Assembly (NCBI RefSeq): GCF_002078505.1
Contig: NZ_LUAV01000014.1
Location: 64,402-128,401 of the forward strand
DNA length: 64,000 nt
Direction: 5' to 3'
From: Ensifer aridi
GTDB taxonomy: Bacteria; Pseudomonadota; Alphaproteobacteria; Rhizobiales; Rhizobiaceae
The translations under genes and the position numbers were made by a program. Within the stretch, counting starts at the first letter, position 1, and the number at the start of each line of letters is the position of its first letter. This document shows positions 18,449-27,503 of the stretch, in pieces. The notes under the pieces are model-generated. The model did no database searches and had not been told where the DNA came from. It saw nothing but the letters and a program-made list of their open reading frames with translations.

Positions 18449-21376
18449 CTACCACCCCTCCTCCAGCACCTTCGCCAACACGTCGGCGAAGAAGTCGGCG
18501 CTCTCGCGGGCGAGGCAGAGCGGCGGTTTGATCTTCAGCACGTTCAGGTGGTCGCCGGTCGGCTGCATGATGACGCCAAGTTCCAGAAGTCGGTTACAGA
18601 TCGCCGCCGTCTCTTCCGTGGCAGGCTCCAACGTCTCGCGGTCGCGGACGAATTCGACGCCGAGATAGAGTCCCATGCCGTGCACGGCCCCGACAAGCGG
18701 GTATTTCTGCCCGAGCGCCTGCAGCCGCGCCTTCAAATGGTCACCGACCGTGCGGGCGTTCTCCTGCAAGGCCTCGTCATGAAGGATATCGAGCACGGTG
18801 AGCCCGACAGCGCAACTGACCGGGCTGCCGCCGGAAGAAGAGAAAAAGTAGCCTTCCTTCTCCAGCGCATCCGCGATCTCACGGCGGGTGATCACGGCTC
18901 CGAGCGGATGACCGTTGCCCATGCCCTTGGCGACGGTGATGCCGTCGGGGACGACGCCCTGCTCCTCGAAACCCCAGAAATAGTGGCCGAGTCGTCCATA
19001 GCCCACCTGCACCTCGTCGGCGATGCAGACGCCGCCGCGCGCCCGGACCATGGCGTAGACCGCCTTGAGATAGCCCGGCGGCAGCGGAATGCCGCCGGCA
19101 TTGCCGTAGACCGTTTCGCAGATGAAGCCGGCAAGGCGGCCATCCTTCTCGTCCAGTTCCCGCAGCTTTGCCGCGACGGCGTCGACATAATGGACCGTCG
19201 ACCCCTCCCCCCGAAACGGCCCGCGATAGGTGTTCGGCGAGACGACGGGGTGCACCCAATCCGGCCGTGTCGTCAGCGCCTGAGGGTTGTCGGCAATCGA
19301 GGTGGAGACCGCGTCGCTCGCGACCGTCCAGCCGTGATAGGCCTCCAGGAGCGAGAGGATGTTGCGCGTGCCGGTATGGGCCCAGGCGAGCCGGATGGCA
19401 AGGTCGTTCGCCTCCGAGCCGCTGTTGACGAGAAAGACCGTATCGAGCCCTTCCGGCGCCAGTGCTGCGAGGCGCTCGGAGAATTCGGCGACCGCGGCAT
19501 AGTGGAAGCGCGAATTGGTGTTGAGCAGCGACCATTGCCGCGCAACCGCCGCCGAGAGGCGTGGATGCCCGTGGCCGAGGATGGTGACGTTGTTGACCAT
19601 GTCGAGATAGGCGCGCCCCTCGACATCGAAGAGATGCTCCTTCCAGCCGCGCTCGATCTCGGGCGGCTTGCGATAATAATTCTTCTGCGGTCGCGCGAAA
19701 TGGCACTGCCGCCGATCGAGCAGCGCCGCCGCATCCGGTAGCGGTGCGTTGCAATCGATGCCGAGGATAAGCGCCGGCGACGGGCAGAGCCGGCGCCACG
19801 CCTCCGCCTGGTGCGCGGCAACAAAGGGCGGCGGGTCAATATCCGGCTCGGTGCAAAGCTGGACACGCATGAAGCCGACTGCGGCCGGATCGGTCGGGAT
19901 GACGCCGATCCGCGCCCCGATCTCGACCGTCTCCTCTTCGATGTCCACGTCCACGCCATGGAGATGGAGGTGAAGGCCCTCGGCCGAGAGAATCAGCCTG
20001 CCGCTGCGCTGGTGAAGACGCCCGGCAAAGGGTGCGTGCACCGGCGTCCGCCCGTGCAGGCATAAATCCACACTGAGCGCGAAGGTCCGCGGTGCCTCGG
20101 CCCTGAGGAGCCGCGTCTCCGTCAGCCGGAATTCGCCATAACGCGTGGCCGAGGCCCCGGCTGTGCGCGCGGCCGACTGCAGGAGCAGCGCTTCGGTGTC
20201 TTCGTAATGCCAGCGGTCGGCGGGCAGATGCGGCCCGAGCAGCGAAAGGTCGACGATGCCGAAACTCGCGGTGTCGATATCGGGCAGAAGGCATGCGGAG
20301 ATTTCAGGAAAACCCGGTTCCCTGTCCTTGCCGACGGCCTGATGGATCGCGTGCTCCATGAGTTCGAAAGGCACGGAAACGGCGGCGTCGAACACCTCGC
20401 GCTCATGCGGCGCATTGGCCTTGACGTAGGCATTGTCGGGGTCGATCTCGAGCTGCTGTGCCGTGCTTGCGACGAGAACGCCGGCGCGCGCGACGATCAG
20501 CGGCCAGAGCGCTTTCAACTCCGTGTCCGTAAGCGGGCAGACGGCGTGGAATGCCTTCACCGCCGGCAGGATATAGAAGGGATCGCCGTCCGCATGATGC
20601 AGCAACGATGCGCAGGTGACGGCGAGCTCCGCGACCACCCATCCCTTCAGCACATCGCCGAAATCGATGACGCCGTCGGGGATCAGGCGTCCGCTCTTGT
20701 CGCCCCTGCTCACGACGTTGTCGTCGGTGACGTCCTGATGGATCGCCTGCAGGCGCAGGTCCGGCATCAGCGGCTGCACGCGGCGCATGGCGCCGACCAT
20801 GGCCTCGGCGATGCGCTTGCGCAGGTCCACATCGGCCATTGCCGAGAGCAGATGCAGCGCGACCGGCCCGGCCCTCCTCAGATCCCATTGCAGCTCGCGC
20901 TCGAGGCCCGGATGGTCGAAGTCCTGGAGCGCGGCGGCGAGCCGGCCGGCGATATCGCCAAGTGCGCTCACCGTTTCCACGGCCAGGTGCTTGCGCCGCG
21001 TCAGAGGCGTGCCGTCAAGATAGGTCAGCAGGCGGAACTGATACATTTGCTCCCGGATGGCAACCGTGACGATGTCGTCGCCATTGAGTGCCGGCATGAC
21101 CCGCGGCACCTTCGGCGCATCCGACATGGCCCCGACGTGGCGCAGGGCCGCGTTCTGCGCCTCCAGTTCGCGCCTCGCATATTCCGCCCTCGCGATCTTC
21201 AGGACGAACCGGCCCGCGCCCGTATCGATGCGGTAGTTCCGGTCCTGCTGGCTCCCGAGCTCCGTAAGATCGCCGGAGAGGCCGTAGTGCTCCGACAGGA
21301 TTGCCTTCGCTTCGTCGGCCGACACGTCCGGCCTTGCAAGGAGCGTGCGGCGCTTCAGCGATTCGTCTTCCATCAT
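18449..21376 (-). CDS. APH-type kinase fused to class III aminotransferase-fold enzyme
   Basis: 975-residue three-part protein. Residues 1-340 are an aminoglycoside-phosphotransferase-fold kinase with HQDVTDDN at 213-220 and DFGD at 238-241. About 430-500 is a beta-rich segment resembling the M23/biotinyl-like insert of such fusions. About 550-975 is a class III PLP enzyme with NSGSEAND at 651-658 and the likely PLP lysine in VAKGMGNG near 817. In animals the related pair AGPHD1 (hydroxylysine kinase) and AGXT2L (phospholyase) phosphorylates then eliminates, so a kinase-lyase role on an amino alcohol is plausible. Start at 21376 has GGGAAC upstream; the long open frame beyond it is not coding. 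Confidence 0.85.
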   Translation of the reverse strand: MMEDESLKRRTLLARPDVSADEAKAILSEHYGLSGDLTELGSQQDRNYRIDTGAGRFVLKIARAEYARRELEAQNAALRHVGAMSDAPKVPRVMPALNGDDIVTVAIREQMYQFRLLTYLDGTPLTRRKHLAVETVSALGDIAGRLAAALQDFDHPGLERELQWDLRRAGPVALHLLSAMADVDLRKRIAEAMVGAMRRVQPLMPDLRLQAIHQDVTDDNVVSRGDKSGRLIPDGVIDFGDVLKGWVVAELAVTCASLLHHADGDPFYILPAVKAFHAVCPLTDTELKALWPLIVARAGVLVASTAQQLEIDPDNAYVKANAPHEREVFDAAVSVPFELMEHAIHQAVGKDREPGFPEISACLLPDIDTASFGIVDLSLLGPHLPADRWHYEDTEALLLQSAARTAGASATRYGEFRLTETRLLRAEAPRTFALSVDLCLHGRTPVHAPFAGRLHQRSGRLILSAEGLHLHLHGVDVDIEEETVEIGARIGVIPTDPAAVGFMRVQLCTEPDIDPPPFVAAHQAEAWRRLCPSPALILGIDCNAPLPDAAALLDRRQCHFARPQKNYYRKPPEIERGWKEHLFDVEGRAYLDMVNNVTILGHGHPRLSAAVARQWSLLNTNSRFHYAAVAEFSERLAALAPEGLDTVFLVNSGSEANDLAIRLAWAHTGTRNILSLLEAYHGWTVASDAVSTSIADNPQALTTRPDWVHPVVSPNTYRGPFRGEGSTVHYVDAVAAKLRELDEKDGRLAGFICETVYGNAGGIPLPPGYLKAVYAMVRARGGVCIADEVQVGYGRLGHYFWGFEEQGVVPDGITVAKGMGNGHPLGAVITRREIADALEKEGYFFSSSGGSPVSCAVGLTVLDILHDEALQENARTVGDHLKARLQALGQKYPLVGAVHGMGLYLGVEFVRDRETLEPATEETAAICNRLLELGVIMQPTGDHLNVLKIKPPLCLARESADFFADVLAKVLEEGW

Positions 21377-21405
21377 TTCGTTCCCGTCTCTTGCGATGGT
21401 GCTTT

Positions 21406-22149
21406 TTACTGCGAAACGCCTTCGAGACGATAGCGCGTACCGGGATAGACGAGCCGCGCGACCGTTACGTTCGCGGCTTCCGACCAGGTCCGCCTCCGGA
21501 TCATCAGGCAGGGTTCGTAGCGGCCGATCGCAAGAAGCTTGCACTCCCACGGCTTCGGCAGCACCGCTTCGACGATCTGCTCGGTGCGGGTGATCGGGGC
21601 CGCCAGCGTCAGATAGGCGTTTGGAGTGATGCTCCCGAAGTCCTGTTCCAGATAATTGGGGCAGATTGCGGGATTGACGAAACGGTCTTCGATCTGGATC
21701 GGCACGCCATTCTCCGCGTGGACGATGATCGAATGAAAGACCCGCGCGCCGGTTGCGAGCCCCAGCGCGTCTGCGACCTCGGGACTCGCCTGCTCCTGCT
21801 GCAGGAGGCTGATCTTTGAGGTGTGCGTATGACCCCGCTCCCGGATCTCGTCGGCAATGTTGCGCACTTCCAGAAGCGCCGTGCTGCCCTTGTGGGTGGC
21901 GACGAAGGACCCGACGCCTTGAACCCGCGTGATTGTCCCCTCGCTCGCAAGCTCGCGAAGCGCGCGGTTCGCGGTCATCCGGCTGACGCCGAGATCGGCG
22001 ACGATGTCGTTTTCGGAAGGTATGCGGTGGTTCGGCGGCCACTCGCCGCTCTCGATGCGGCTGCGGATGAACTGCTTGACCGCCTCGTAGCGCGGCACCG
22101 GCCCGGTCCCGAAGGTCGACAGATCGCTTTTGCGCTCCAATGCCGTCAT
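21406..22149 (-). CDS. hutC: GntR/UTRA-family regulator, HutC-like
   Basis: 247-residue GntR regulator: winged helix at about residues 20-85 (IPSENDIVADLGVSRMTANRALREL) and a UTRA ligand domain after about 105. Sequence style and linkage to hutF and hutD suggest the histidine-utilisation repressor, whose inducer is urocanate. Start at 22149 has a GGAG site; an ATG four codons upstream is possible. The kinase-aminotransferase gene lies 29 bp downstream, so it may be in the same transcript and regulon. Confidence 0.8.
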   Translation of the reverse strand: MTALERKSDLSTFGTGPVPRYEAVKQFIRSRIESGEWPPNHRIPSENDIVADLGVSRMTANRALRELASEGTITRVQGVGSFVATHKGSTALLEVRNIADEIRERGHTHTSKISLLQQEQASPEVADALGLATGARVFHSIIVHAENGVPIQIEDRFVNPAICPNYLEQDFGSITPNAYLTLAAPITRTEQIVEAVLPKPWECKLLAIGRYEPCLMIRRRTWSEAANVTVARLVYPGTRYRLEGVSQ

Positions 22150-22231
22150 AAAGTGCTCCATTCCGCCGACGAACGACCGAGCGACTCTTTTCGTTGATTT
22201 TGAACTTGCACGCCACCACAAAATACCTATA

Positions 22232-22245
22232 GTTCCATATACAAC
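22232..22245. promoter_or_regulatory. Candidate HutC operator
   Basis: GTTCCATATACAAC between the divergent hutC and hutF genes. Its complement GTTGTATATGGAAC keeps one TTGTAT half of the known HutC consensus; the other half is degenerate. Weak, position-supported call. Confidence 0.3.
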
Positions 22246-22264
22246 CATGCACAGGAAGGCGGCC

Positions 22265-23641
22265 ATGGCAACGTTCCCCGTTCACAGGCTCTTCGCGGAA
22301 CAGGCGCTGCTGCCGACAGGCTGGGCGGAGAATGTAGCGATTTCCCTCGACCGGACCGGACGCATCGCCGCCGTGGAAGCCGGGAAGGCGCCGGACAACG
22401 GCGACGAGCGCCTTTCCGGTCCGATCGTCCCGGCAATGGCGAACCTGCATTCCCATGCCTTCCAGCGCGCCATGGCCGGCCTCGCCGAGGTTGCGGGCAC
22501 AGGCGAAGACAGCTTCTGGACATGGCGAGAAGAAATGTATCGCACCGTCGCCCTCGTCGACCCGGACGATGTCGAGGCGATTGCCGCGAAGCTCTACATG
22601 GAGATGCTAAAGGGCGGCTTCGGTCGAGTGGTCGAATTTCATTATCTTCATCACCAGGCGGACGGCACGCCTTATGCCGATCCGGCGGAAATGTCGCTAC
22701 ATATCCTGAAGGCGTCCGAGACGACTGGCATCGGCCTCACCCACCTGCCCGTCTTCTACGCCCACGCCAATTTCGGCGGCGTGGCACCGAATGCGGGACA
22801 GCGCCCCTTCCTGCATGACCCGGATCGTTTTCTAGCGCTCCTCGACCGCCTCGCTCCCGTCTGTGCCGCGGACGGCGCCGAGCTCGGCTATGCCATCCAT
22901 TCGCTGCGGGCGGCCACACCCGACGAGATGCGCGCGATCCTCGATGCGGCGCCCGTTCCCGGGCCGATTCACATCCATGTCGCCGAACAGACGCGCGAAG
23001 TCGAGGATTGCCTTGCGTGGAGCGGCCGCCGCCCGGTCGAGTGGCTGCTCGACGAGATGCCGGTCGATCGACGCTGGTGCGCGATTCACGCGACGCACAT
23101 GACACCGGACGAAACCGACCGGCTGGCGAAATCGGGAGCAGTCGCCGGCCTCTGCCCGGCGACCGAAGCCAACCTCGGCGACGGCATCTTCCCGGCGGTC
23201 GACTTCGTCGCCGCCGGCGGCCGCTTCGGCATAGGCACCGACAGCCATGTCGCAACCACCGTCGCAGAGGAACTGCGGCTCCTCGAATACGGCCAACGGC
23301 TGCGCGACCGTCGGCGCAACCGGCTCGCAAACGGCCCCGGCGTCTCTGTCGGCAGGAGCAGTTTCGAAGCCGCGCTTGCCGGCGGCCATCAGGCGGCCGG
23401 CATCGCGAAGGTGGGCATAGAGGCCGGCGCAGGCGCGGACCTGGTCGTGCTCGACGGCACAAATCCCTATATCGCCGCGGCGAATGGCGACCGGATCCTC
23501 GACCGCTGGCTCTTCGCGCTCGGCGACGATGCCGTTCGTGACGTCATGGTCGCGGGCAATTGGACGATCCGCGACGGACGCCACGATCGGGAGGAAGCGA
23601 TCGACCGTGCGTTCGCGCGGGTTCTGAACAAGCTGAAATAG
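22265..23641 (+). CDS. hutF: Formimidoylglutamate deiminase
   Basis: 458-residue zinc amidohydrolase converting N-formimino-L-glutamate to N-formyl-L-glutamate and ammonia in the five-step histidine pathway. Metal and catalytic motifs are NLHSHAFQRAM, HIHVAEQ and GTDSHVATT. Start at 22265 has AGGAAGG five bases upstream. The other hut enzymes (hutH, hutU, hutI, hutG) are not in this window. Confidence 0.93.
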   Translation: MATFPVHRLFAEQALLPTGWAENVAISLDRTGRIAAVEAGKAPDNGDERLSGPIVPAMANLHSHAFQRAMAGLAEVAGTGEDSFWTWREEMYRTVALVDPDDVEAIAAKLYMEMLKGGFGRVVEFHYLHHQADGTPYADPAEMSLHILKASETTGIGLTHLPVFYAHANFGGVAPNAGQRPFLHDPDRFLALLDRLAPVCAADGAELGYAIHSLRAATPDEMRAILDAAPVPGPIHIHVAEQTREVEDCLAWSGRRPVEWLLDEMPVDRRWCAIHATHMTPDETDRLAKSGAVAGLCPATEANLGDGIFPAVDFVAAGGRFGIGTDSHVATTVAEELRLLEYGQRLRDRRRNRLANGPGVSVGRSSFEAALAGGHQAAGIAKVGIEAGAGADLVVLDGTNPYIAAANGDRILDRWLFALGDDAVRDVMVAGNWTIRDGRHDREEAIDRAFARVLNKLK

Positions 23642-23722
23642 CCGACGCGGGTCCCGTCGCAGCCCGGGACCACGACACCCGGCCGGGGCCGCGAAGCCTG
23701 CCAGGTGCCCGTCTAGAGTCGA

Positions 23723-23829
23723 CTACAGCGCCCGTGCATCTTTCAGACGCACAAAGGACGCTGTAGCATTGTGAATTGCTGCATGTTTTTGTCCTAAAAT
23801 CGGCTACGATTTAAGGAAACATGCAGTAG
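23723..23829 (+). repeat. RIME-type palindromic intergenic repeat
   Basis: Begins CTACAGCG, contains paired GTGCATC/GACGCAC-like arms and GCTGTAG, and ends with a second hairpin around GCATGTTTTTGTCC and GGAAACATGC. The same unit occurs inverted at 55202-55288 and partially at 47973-48020, which fits the mosaic RIME elements of rhizobial chromosomes. Confidence 0.75.
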
Positions 23830-23881
23830 TGACGGCTCCGGTCGTTTGGGTCGGAACGTCTATAGGATGGCTCGGCTGACG

Positions 23882-24460
23882 ATGATGCGGATATTGCGTG
23901 CCAGCGACTACAGGCATATGCCGTGGAAGAACGGCGGTGGCGAAACCGTGGAGATCGCCGTTTCGCCGGATCGCGCCACGCTTGCCGACTTCGATTGGCG
24001 CGTCAGTATGGCGACGGTCGCGAGCGACGGCCTCTTCTCGAGCTTTCCCGGCATCGACCGCACCATCTCGATCCTTGAGGGCGCCGGTATGACGCTTGCG
24101 ATAGAGGGGCGTCCGCCGAAGCGTCTGACCGTCGCCGACCCACCCCTCACCTTCCCCGCCGACGTGCACACCTCGGCCAGGCTCACCGACGGCCCGGTCA
24201 CCGATCTCAACGTGATGACCCGGCGGCAGACATTGAAGCACCGGGTGCGTCGGCTTCACGTGGAGGGCTCCTTGCCGGTCGCCACGAGCGCGCGCGAATT
24301 CATCGTCTTCTGCCACCGCGGCAGCCTGACGCTCGCGACCGAAGGAGTCTCCGCAACGCTGCATGCACTCGACGCCGCCATCCTCGTCCAGCCCGCGGCG
24401 CTCACCTTGTCGGCAGACGTCGCGTCGGAGGCCTTCCTGATCGAGATAATGGGTCCGTAA
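23882..24460 (+). CDS. hutD: HutD-family cupin protein
   Basis: 192-residue protein with the HutD signature YRHMPWKNGGGETVEI near the N-terminus and a beta-rich remainder. HutD is a non-enzymatic hut-linked cupin, proposed to limit histidine breakdown. Starts at 23867 or 23882 are both open; 23882 gives the usual short lead before PWKNGGG. A RIME repeat fills the gap from hutF. Confidence 0.85.
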   Translation: MMRILRASDYRHMPWKNGGGETVEIAVSPDRATLADFDWRVSMATVASDGLFSSFPGIDRTISILEGAGMTLAIEGRPPKRLTVADPPLTFPADVHTSARLTDGPVTDLNVMTRRQTLKHRVRRLHVEGSLPVATSAREFIVFCHRGSLTLATEGVSATLHALDAAILVQPAALTLSADVASEAFLIEIMGP

Positions 24461-24463
24461 CTA

Positions 24464-24727
24464 TTAAGGCACCCCGAAAAGCAGAAGGACAGCGCCCCCT
24501 GCCATCAGCGCAACACCAAGCCAGTTGCGTACGGGGCCGAGGAAGCGAAGTCCCTGGCCTCTTGGCTCAAGCGTCGTGCGTTTGTCTTCAGAGGATCGAG
24601 GCGGCTCGCTCAGCCGTCGCCGGCCGAGCGCCTCCCAAGCCATGTAGAGGAGGCCGCAGATAAATAGGAATGCACCAACAAGAGCCGTCCACACGTACGC
24701 TGCCTCCGCTGCCGGCGCAGACGCCAA
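24464..24727 (-). CDS. Small membrane protein, two predicted helices
   Basis: 87 residues with a hydrophobic segment at about 10-32, a basic loop (EALGRRRL), and a second segment near the C-terminus (LGVALMAGGAVLLLFGV). The start would be TTG at 24727. No family recognised; convergent with hutD by three bases. Confidence 0.5.
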   Translation of the reverse strand: MASAPAAEAAYVWTALVGAFLFICGLLYMAWEALGRRRLSEPPRSSEDKRTTLEPRGQGLRFLGPVRNWLGVALMAGGAVLLLFGVP

Positions 24728-24733
24728 GCTATC

Positions 24734-24922
24734 TCAGCGTGTGCGCGTCTGAGGCCGCACGATGTTCATCTGGAGCTCGTGGCTGGAGGCGTAGCGTCCA
24801 AGAACCTTGATCAGGCGCTGCTCCTCGGCCTTGTGAATGCCGCTGCGCTTGCAATACTCCGCCACATCCCAGACATGTCTGGCCTGGGACTTGTCGAGCT
24901 TCCGAGTGTCCGTGTGTCTCAT
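24734..24922 (-). CDS. Conserved-looking small hypothetical protein
   Basis: 62 residues, basic and helical (RHVWDVAEYCKRSGIHKAEE). A strong ribosome site (GGGAGG) precedes the ATG at 24922, which supports expression. It lies six bases upstream of the small membrane gene on the same strand. No function recognised. Confidence 0.55.
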   Translation of the reverse strand: MRHTDTRKLDKSQARHVWDVAEYCKRSGIHKAEEQRLIKVLGRYASSHELQMNIVRPQTRTR

Positions 24923-25324
24923 CCTGCGCCTCCCAAATGCATGGACGTAACGTCGGCAAACACAATTGGTTCCGCATCGGCGGCAAGCTGCGCCGCATAG
25001 GGGGGTTCAACGTCGCCGCGGCCCCCGCACCCGCGCAAAACGCGGCCCGGTGCTTTGTGTCGCAAGGCATCGCCTCGCGGCATCTCACTCGTCGATTGTG
25101 TCTCATCCTCCCGGAAAGGCAAGCAAGTTGAGACGCAAAAATGAACTGCCGTCGAGCGGGTGGGCCTGGGGCAACGGCGATCGTCAGACAGCGGTCGTGC
25201 CTTGCCCCGGAGAACAACGGTGGCCGGAACAAAAATTGGCACCCGGCCGTTCGACCTTCCGACAGCCCCCGGCAAAATCGCCGCGGGAAAAACGCGAAGG
25301 CGGAAGAAAGGCGAAGATGTTCCG
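24923..25324. other. 400-bp stretch without a supported gene
   Basis: Several overlapping frames are open on both strands, but none has a convincing ribosome site or protein-like composition. Probably regulatory or decayed sequence. Confidence 0.4.
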
Positions 25325-25735
25325 ATGCCCCGAAAAATCAAAGCCGACAAGCTTCAGAAACTAAATCTCATGCTCGGTCAGGCAGTTGCAGCAATGCGTG
25401 TCAACGAGATGCTGATGCGCCGTCTTCTGCGCTGGGCTGCCTCCCAAAGCGATGATCCGCGGGGCTTCATAAGGGAAGCTGTCGAAAAGACGAGAAGCGA
25501 GCTGCAGCAGGAGAGTCGGGCCGACAGCCATCCGTCGTCGACGCAGGCAGCAGAAGAGGCGTTACGCTATCTGGACAATCTCGCGACGGAGATGCAGATC
25601 AAGAAAAGACCGAAATCCGCTCGCGCGGAGTCAAAGGGATTAACGCTCCTCGAGCGCCTTCACTTTCCGTCTTTCACCTCGGCGCAGGAACACGCCAGGA
25701 ACGGCACGTCGCGTGCTGCGATAGGCAGGCGATAG
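25325..25735 (+). CDS. Hypothetical helical protein
   Basis: 136 residues starting MPRKIKADKLQKLN; strongly charged and helical (NEMLMRRLLRWAAS, AAEEALRYLDNLATEMQ). No known domain seen. Longer starts in the same frame exist, but the upstream residues look non-coding. Confidence 0.45.
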   Translation: MPRKIKADKLQKLNLMLGQAVAAMRVNEMLMRRLLRWAASQSDDPRGFIREAVEKTRSELQQESRADSHPSSTQAAEEALRYLDNLATEMQIKKRPKSARAESKGLTLLERLHFPSFTSAQEHARNGTSRAAIGRR

Positions 25736-25837
25736 AGTTCGGGCAGGCACCCATGGCGGTCCCTGCCGCCTGCCGCAAACCGGAACATTTGCGACCCACT
25801 GCGGGTTCTGTGATGAAGATTTATGGGAGATGACCGG

Positions 25838-26038
25838 ATGTCTAAGGGTAGCGAGCGGCTCGCGCTGATCGGAGCCGCGATCATCATCATTCTCAGCGCG
25901 GCGTTTTATTTCTACGTCGATCGATTCCCCTCTACCAGCTCCACCAGGATCGAGGACACGAGGGTCAACGCGGATGGCGTGAAGACGATCGACGAAAATC
26001 CGCCAAGCGCCGCGGGTGACAAGGACAACCCGTCCTGA
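25838..26038 (+). CDS. Small single-pass membrane protein
   Basis: 66 residues with one hydrophobic helix (LALIGAAIIIILSAAFYFYV) and a polar C-terminal tail ending GDKDNPS. GGGAG lies about ten bases upstream of the ATG. Small proteins of this shape are common in rhizobia; function unknown. Confidence 0.5.
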   Translation: MSKGSERLALIGAAIIIILSAAFYFYVDRFPSTSSTRIEDTRVNADGVKTIDENPPSAAGDKDNPS

Positions 26039-26099
26039 TCAAGAGGGCTCCGTGCAGAGCTGACGGCTTTCGGGGAGACTTCGGGCTAGTACTGACGGC

Positions 26100-26300
26100 T
26101 TACGGCCCCCCCGCCATTGATCCGACCACCACCATCACCACCGCATCGACATCGATCTCACCGTTCACGGTGAGCTTGTCTCCGGACCGGAAAACGCGAA
26201 GCCGCGACGGATTTTCCGCTGCCTGACGTTCCAGCTCCTCCACCACCGCAGCGATCGCCTTCGCCTCCAGCTTGTCCTCGTTCAAATGGCTGGTACCCAT
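26100..26300 (-). CDS. Small hypothetical protein
   Basis: 66 residues from MGTSHLNEDK: an amphipathic helix (AKAIAAVVEELERQAAE) then short beta strands. It overlaps the upstream gene by 19 bp on the same strand, suggesting a two-gene unit. No family recognised. Confidence 0.45.
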   Translation of the reverse strand: MGTSHLNEDKLEAKAIAAVVEELERQAAENPSRLRVFRSGDKLTVNGEIDVDAVVMVVVGSMAGGP

Positions 26301-26515
26301 TTCCAGTAAACGCCTTCTTTTCGCTCGGGATAGTGTTTGAATTCGCACTCGAAGAGCCGTCCGTAGGAGATCGCTGCAGCGAGCGCCGCTGCCGAGGGAG
26401 GATTCATCCCTGTGCCCGGAGCAAACCAGTCTTCCAGGAGATCGTCGGGAACGTAGGCCCCTATTCTCAAGGGAAGATTGGTCAGTACGGAATCCATCTC
26501 CTTCGGCGGCGGCAT
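26282..26515 (-). CDS. Small hypothetical protein
   Basis: 77 residues starting MPPPKEMDSV with a strong GAGGAGGG ribosome site. Contains PDDLLEDWFAPG and a C-terminal aromatic-rich segment (EGVYWKWVP). No function recognised; pairs with the overlapping downstream gene. Confidence 0.5.
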   Translation of the reverse strand: MPPPKEMDSVLTNLPLRIGAYVPDDLLEDWFAPGTGMNPPSAAALAAAISYGRLFECEFKHYPERKEGVYWKWVPAI

Positions 26516-26627
26516 GCGACCCTCCTCATCGCTCCTAACAAAATGAGCGCCCCAGGGTTCCGCGTTTCCGCGCCTGTATTCTGCATCTTGTCAGTTGCAC
26601 GGGCTGCCGCAGCGCACCCGATACACC

Positions 26628-26963
26628 TTAGCCGATACGAGGGCATCCGGGTCGATTTGCGAAGTACACGGTCGTGTACCGGCCGCGTCGACCAACTCCG
26701 TCGACAGCCACCTCTCTGCGGGTGATGGATTGAACCTCGGGGTCACGCAGCCCAAGCCTATAGGCACGACGAATGGCCTGGCGTTCGCTGCAGCCGCGAT
26801 AGGGCCGATAGTCGTCGTCGTCATATCTCCGATCGCGCAGTTCCAGATCCGGCCCACCGGGGCCGATATACAGGTCCAAACCCTGGGCCGATGAAGGAGA
26901 CGGCAAGGCAGCCAGAGCACCGGTCAACGTCAACCCGATCGCGAAAAGCTTGCCGATATTCAT
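26628..26963 (-). CDS. Small secreted Asp/Arg-rich protein
   Basis: 111 residues with a signal peptide (MNIGKLFAIGLTLTGALAAL, cleavage near SSAQG). The mature part has a DRRYDDDDYRPYRGC segment and a second Cys near the end (RPGCPRIG), so one disulfide is possible. Similar small periplasmic proteins are widespread in rhizobia; function unknown. Confidence 0.65.
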   Translation of the reverse strand: MNIGKLFAIGLTLTGALAALPSPSSAQGLDLYIGPGGPDLELRDRRYDDDDYRPYRGCSERQAIRRAYRLGLRDPEVQSITRREVAVDGVGRRGRYTTVYFANRPGCPRIG

Positions 26964-27487
26964 GACTTCTGCTCCATGCTTAAGAAAACGCTAAAGCTCA
27001 GGTCGAACGGCCGTGGAGCGGATAAGTTCCATGCTCCTGGCGGCACATGACTGGCGCATGATTGGTCATCAGGGGCCCGGACGCTGGCGGCAAACATGAT
27101 CGGTGGATTTCGCCGATCGAGGATACCGGTCCGCCAACCTTCCTCCCGTGACAACAGTAGCTATCCCGGCTTGTCTTAAAAGCTTGCGTCTCGGCCGCGG
27201 TAACCCGCAGATCGCGTATTCCATGCTCCAGATGCGAGAGGCGCGCGTTGAAAGCCCATGGGTGGATTATCCAGGGCCGGCTCTGTAAGGAGGAAATTCT
27301 AAAAGCAAGTTCTTCGAGATTGATCAGTTTTGACGGGCAAGCGGAATTCAGTTTTTCCGATTTTCGCTATCGAGATTCCGGAAGAGCGCGGCGAGCTGAA
27401 CCGGAAATTCGCGGCGAGCTACAGAGGTTGTCACCCATACCTTAGGTACATTCTGTTACCTTTGTCTCCGGGCTGGACAAAAGGTGT
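26964..27487. other. Chromosomal flank left of the element, no supported gene
   Basis: No convincing gene. A frame running from 27330 across the element boundary is treated here as chance chromosomal sequence fused to an element-encoded tail. The only structure seen is the hairpin at 27458-27485. Confidence 0.45.
27458..27485 (-). terminator. Hairpin that would follow tRNA-Met in the empty site
   Basis: ACCTTTGTC and GACAAAAGGT form a 9-bp stem with one bulge and a 9-base loop, two bases from attL. In the uninterrupted chromosome it would lie directly after the tRNA CCA end, read on the minus strand. The U-run is poor. Confidence 0.35.
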
Positions 27488-27501
27488 GTTGGTAGCGGAG
27501 G
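27488..27501 (+). repeat. attL core, direct repeat of the tRNA-Met 3-prime end
   Basis: GTTGGTAGCGGAGG is identical to 43860-43873. On the minus strand it reads CCTCCGCTACCA, the tRNA acceptor stem plus CCA. A 14-bp match at this spacing and at a tRNA end is very unlikely by chance. Confidence 0.8.
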
Positions 27502-27503
27502 TC

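Noticed and set aside
18449..22456. Single 1335-residue frame across the kinase-aminotransferase gene and hutC
   Set aside because: The part beyond 21376 is antisense to or overlaps hutC coding sequence, lacks protein-like composition, and the family start with ribosome site is at 21376.
24919..25364. Overlapping frames of 130-143 residues between two small genes
   Set aside because: No ribosome site, no domain, biased composition; annotated only as a stretch without a supported gene.
24464..27487. Second integrated element left of attL
   Set aside because: No further copy of the tRNA 3-prime repeat, no recombinase or phage genes; the small genes resemble ordinary chromosomal genes.
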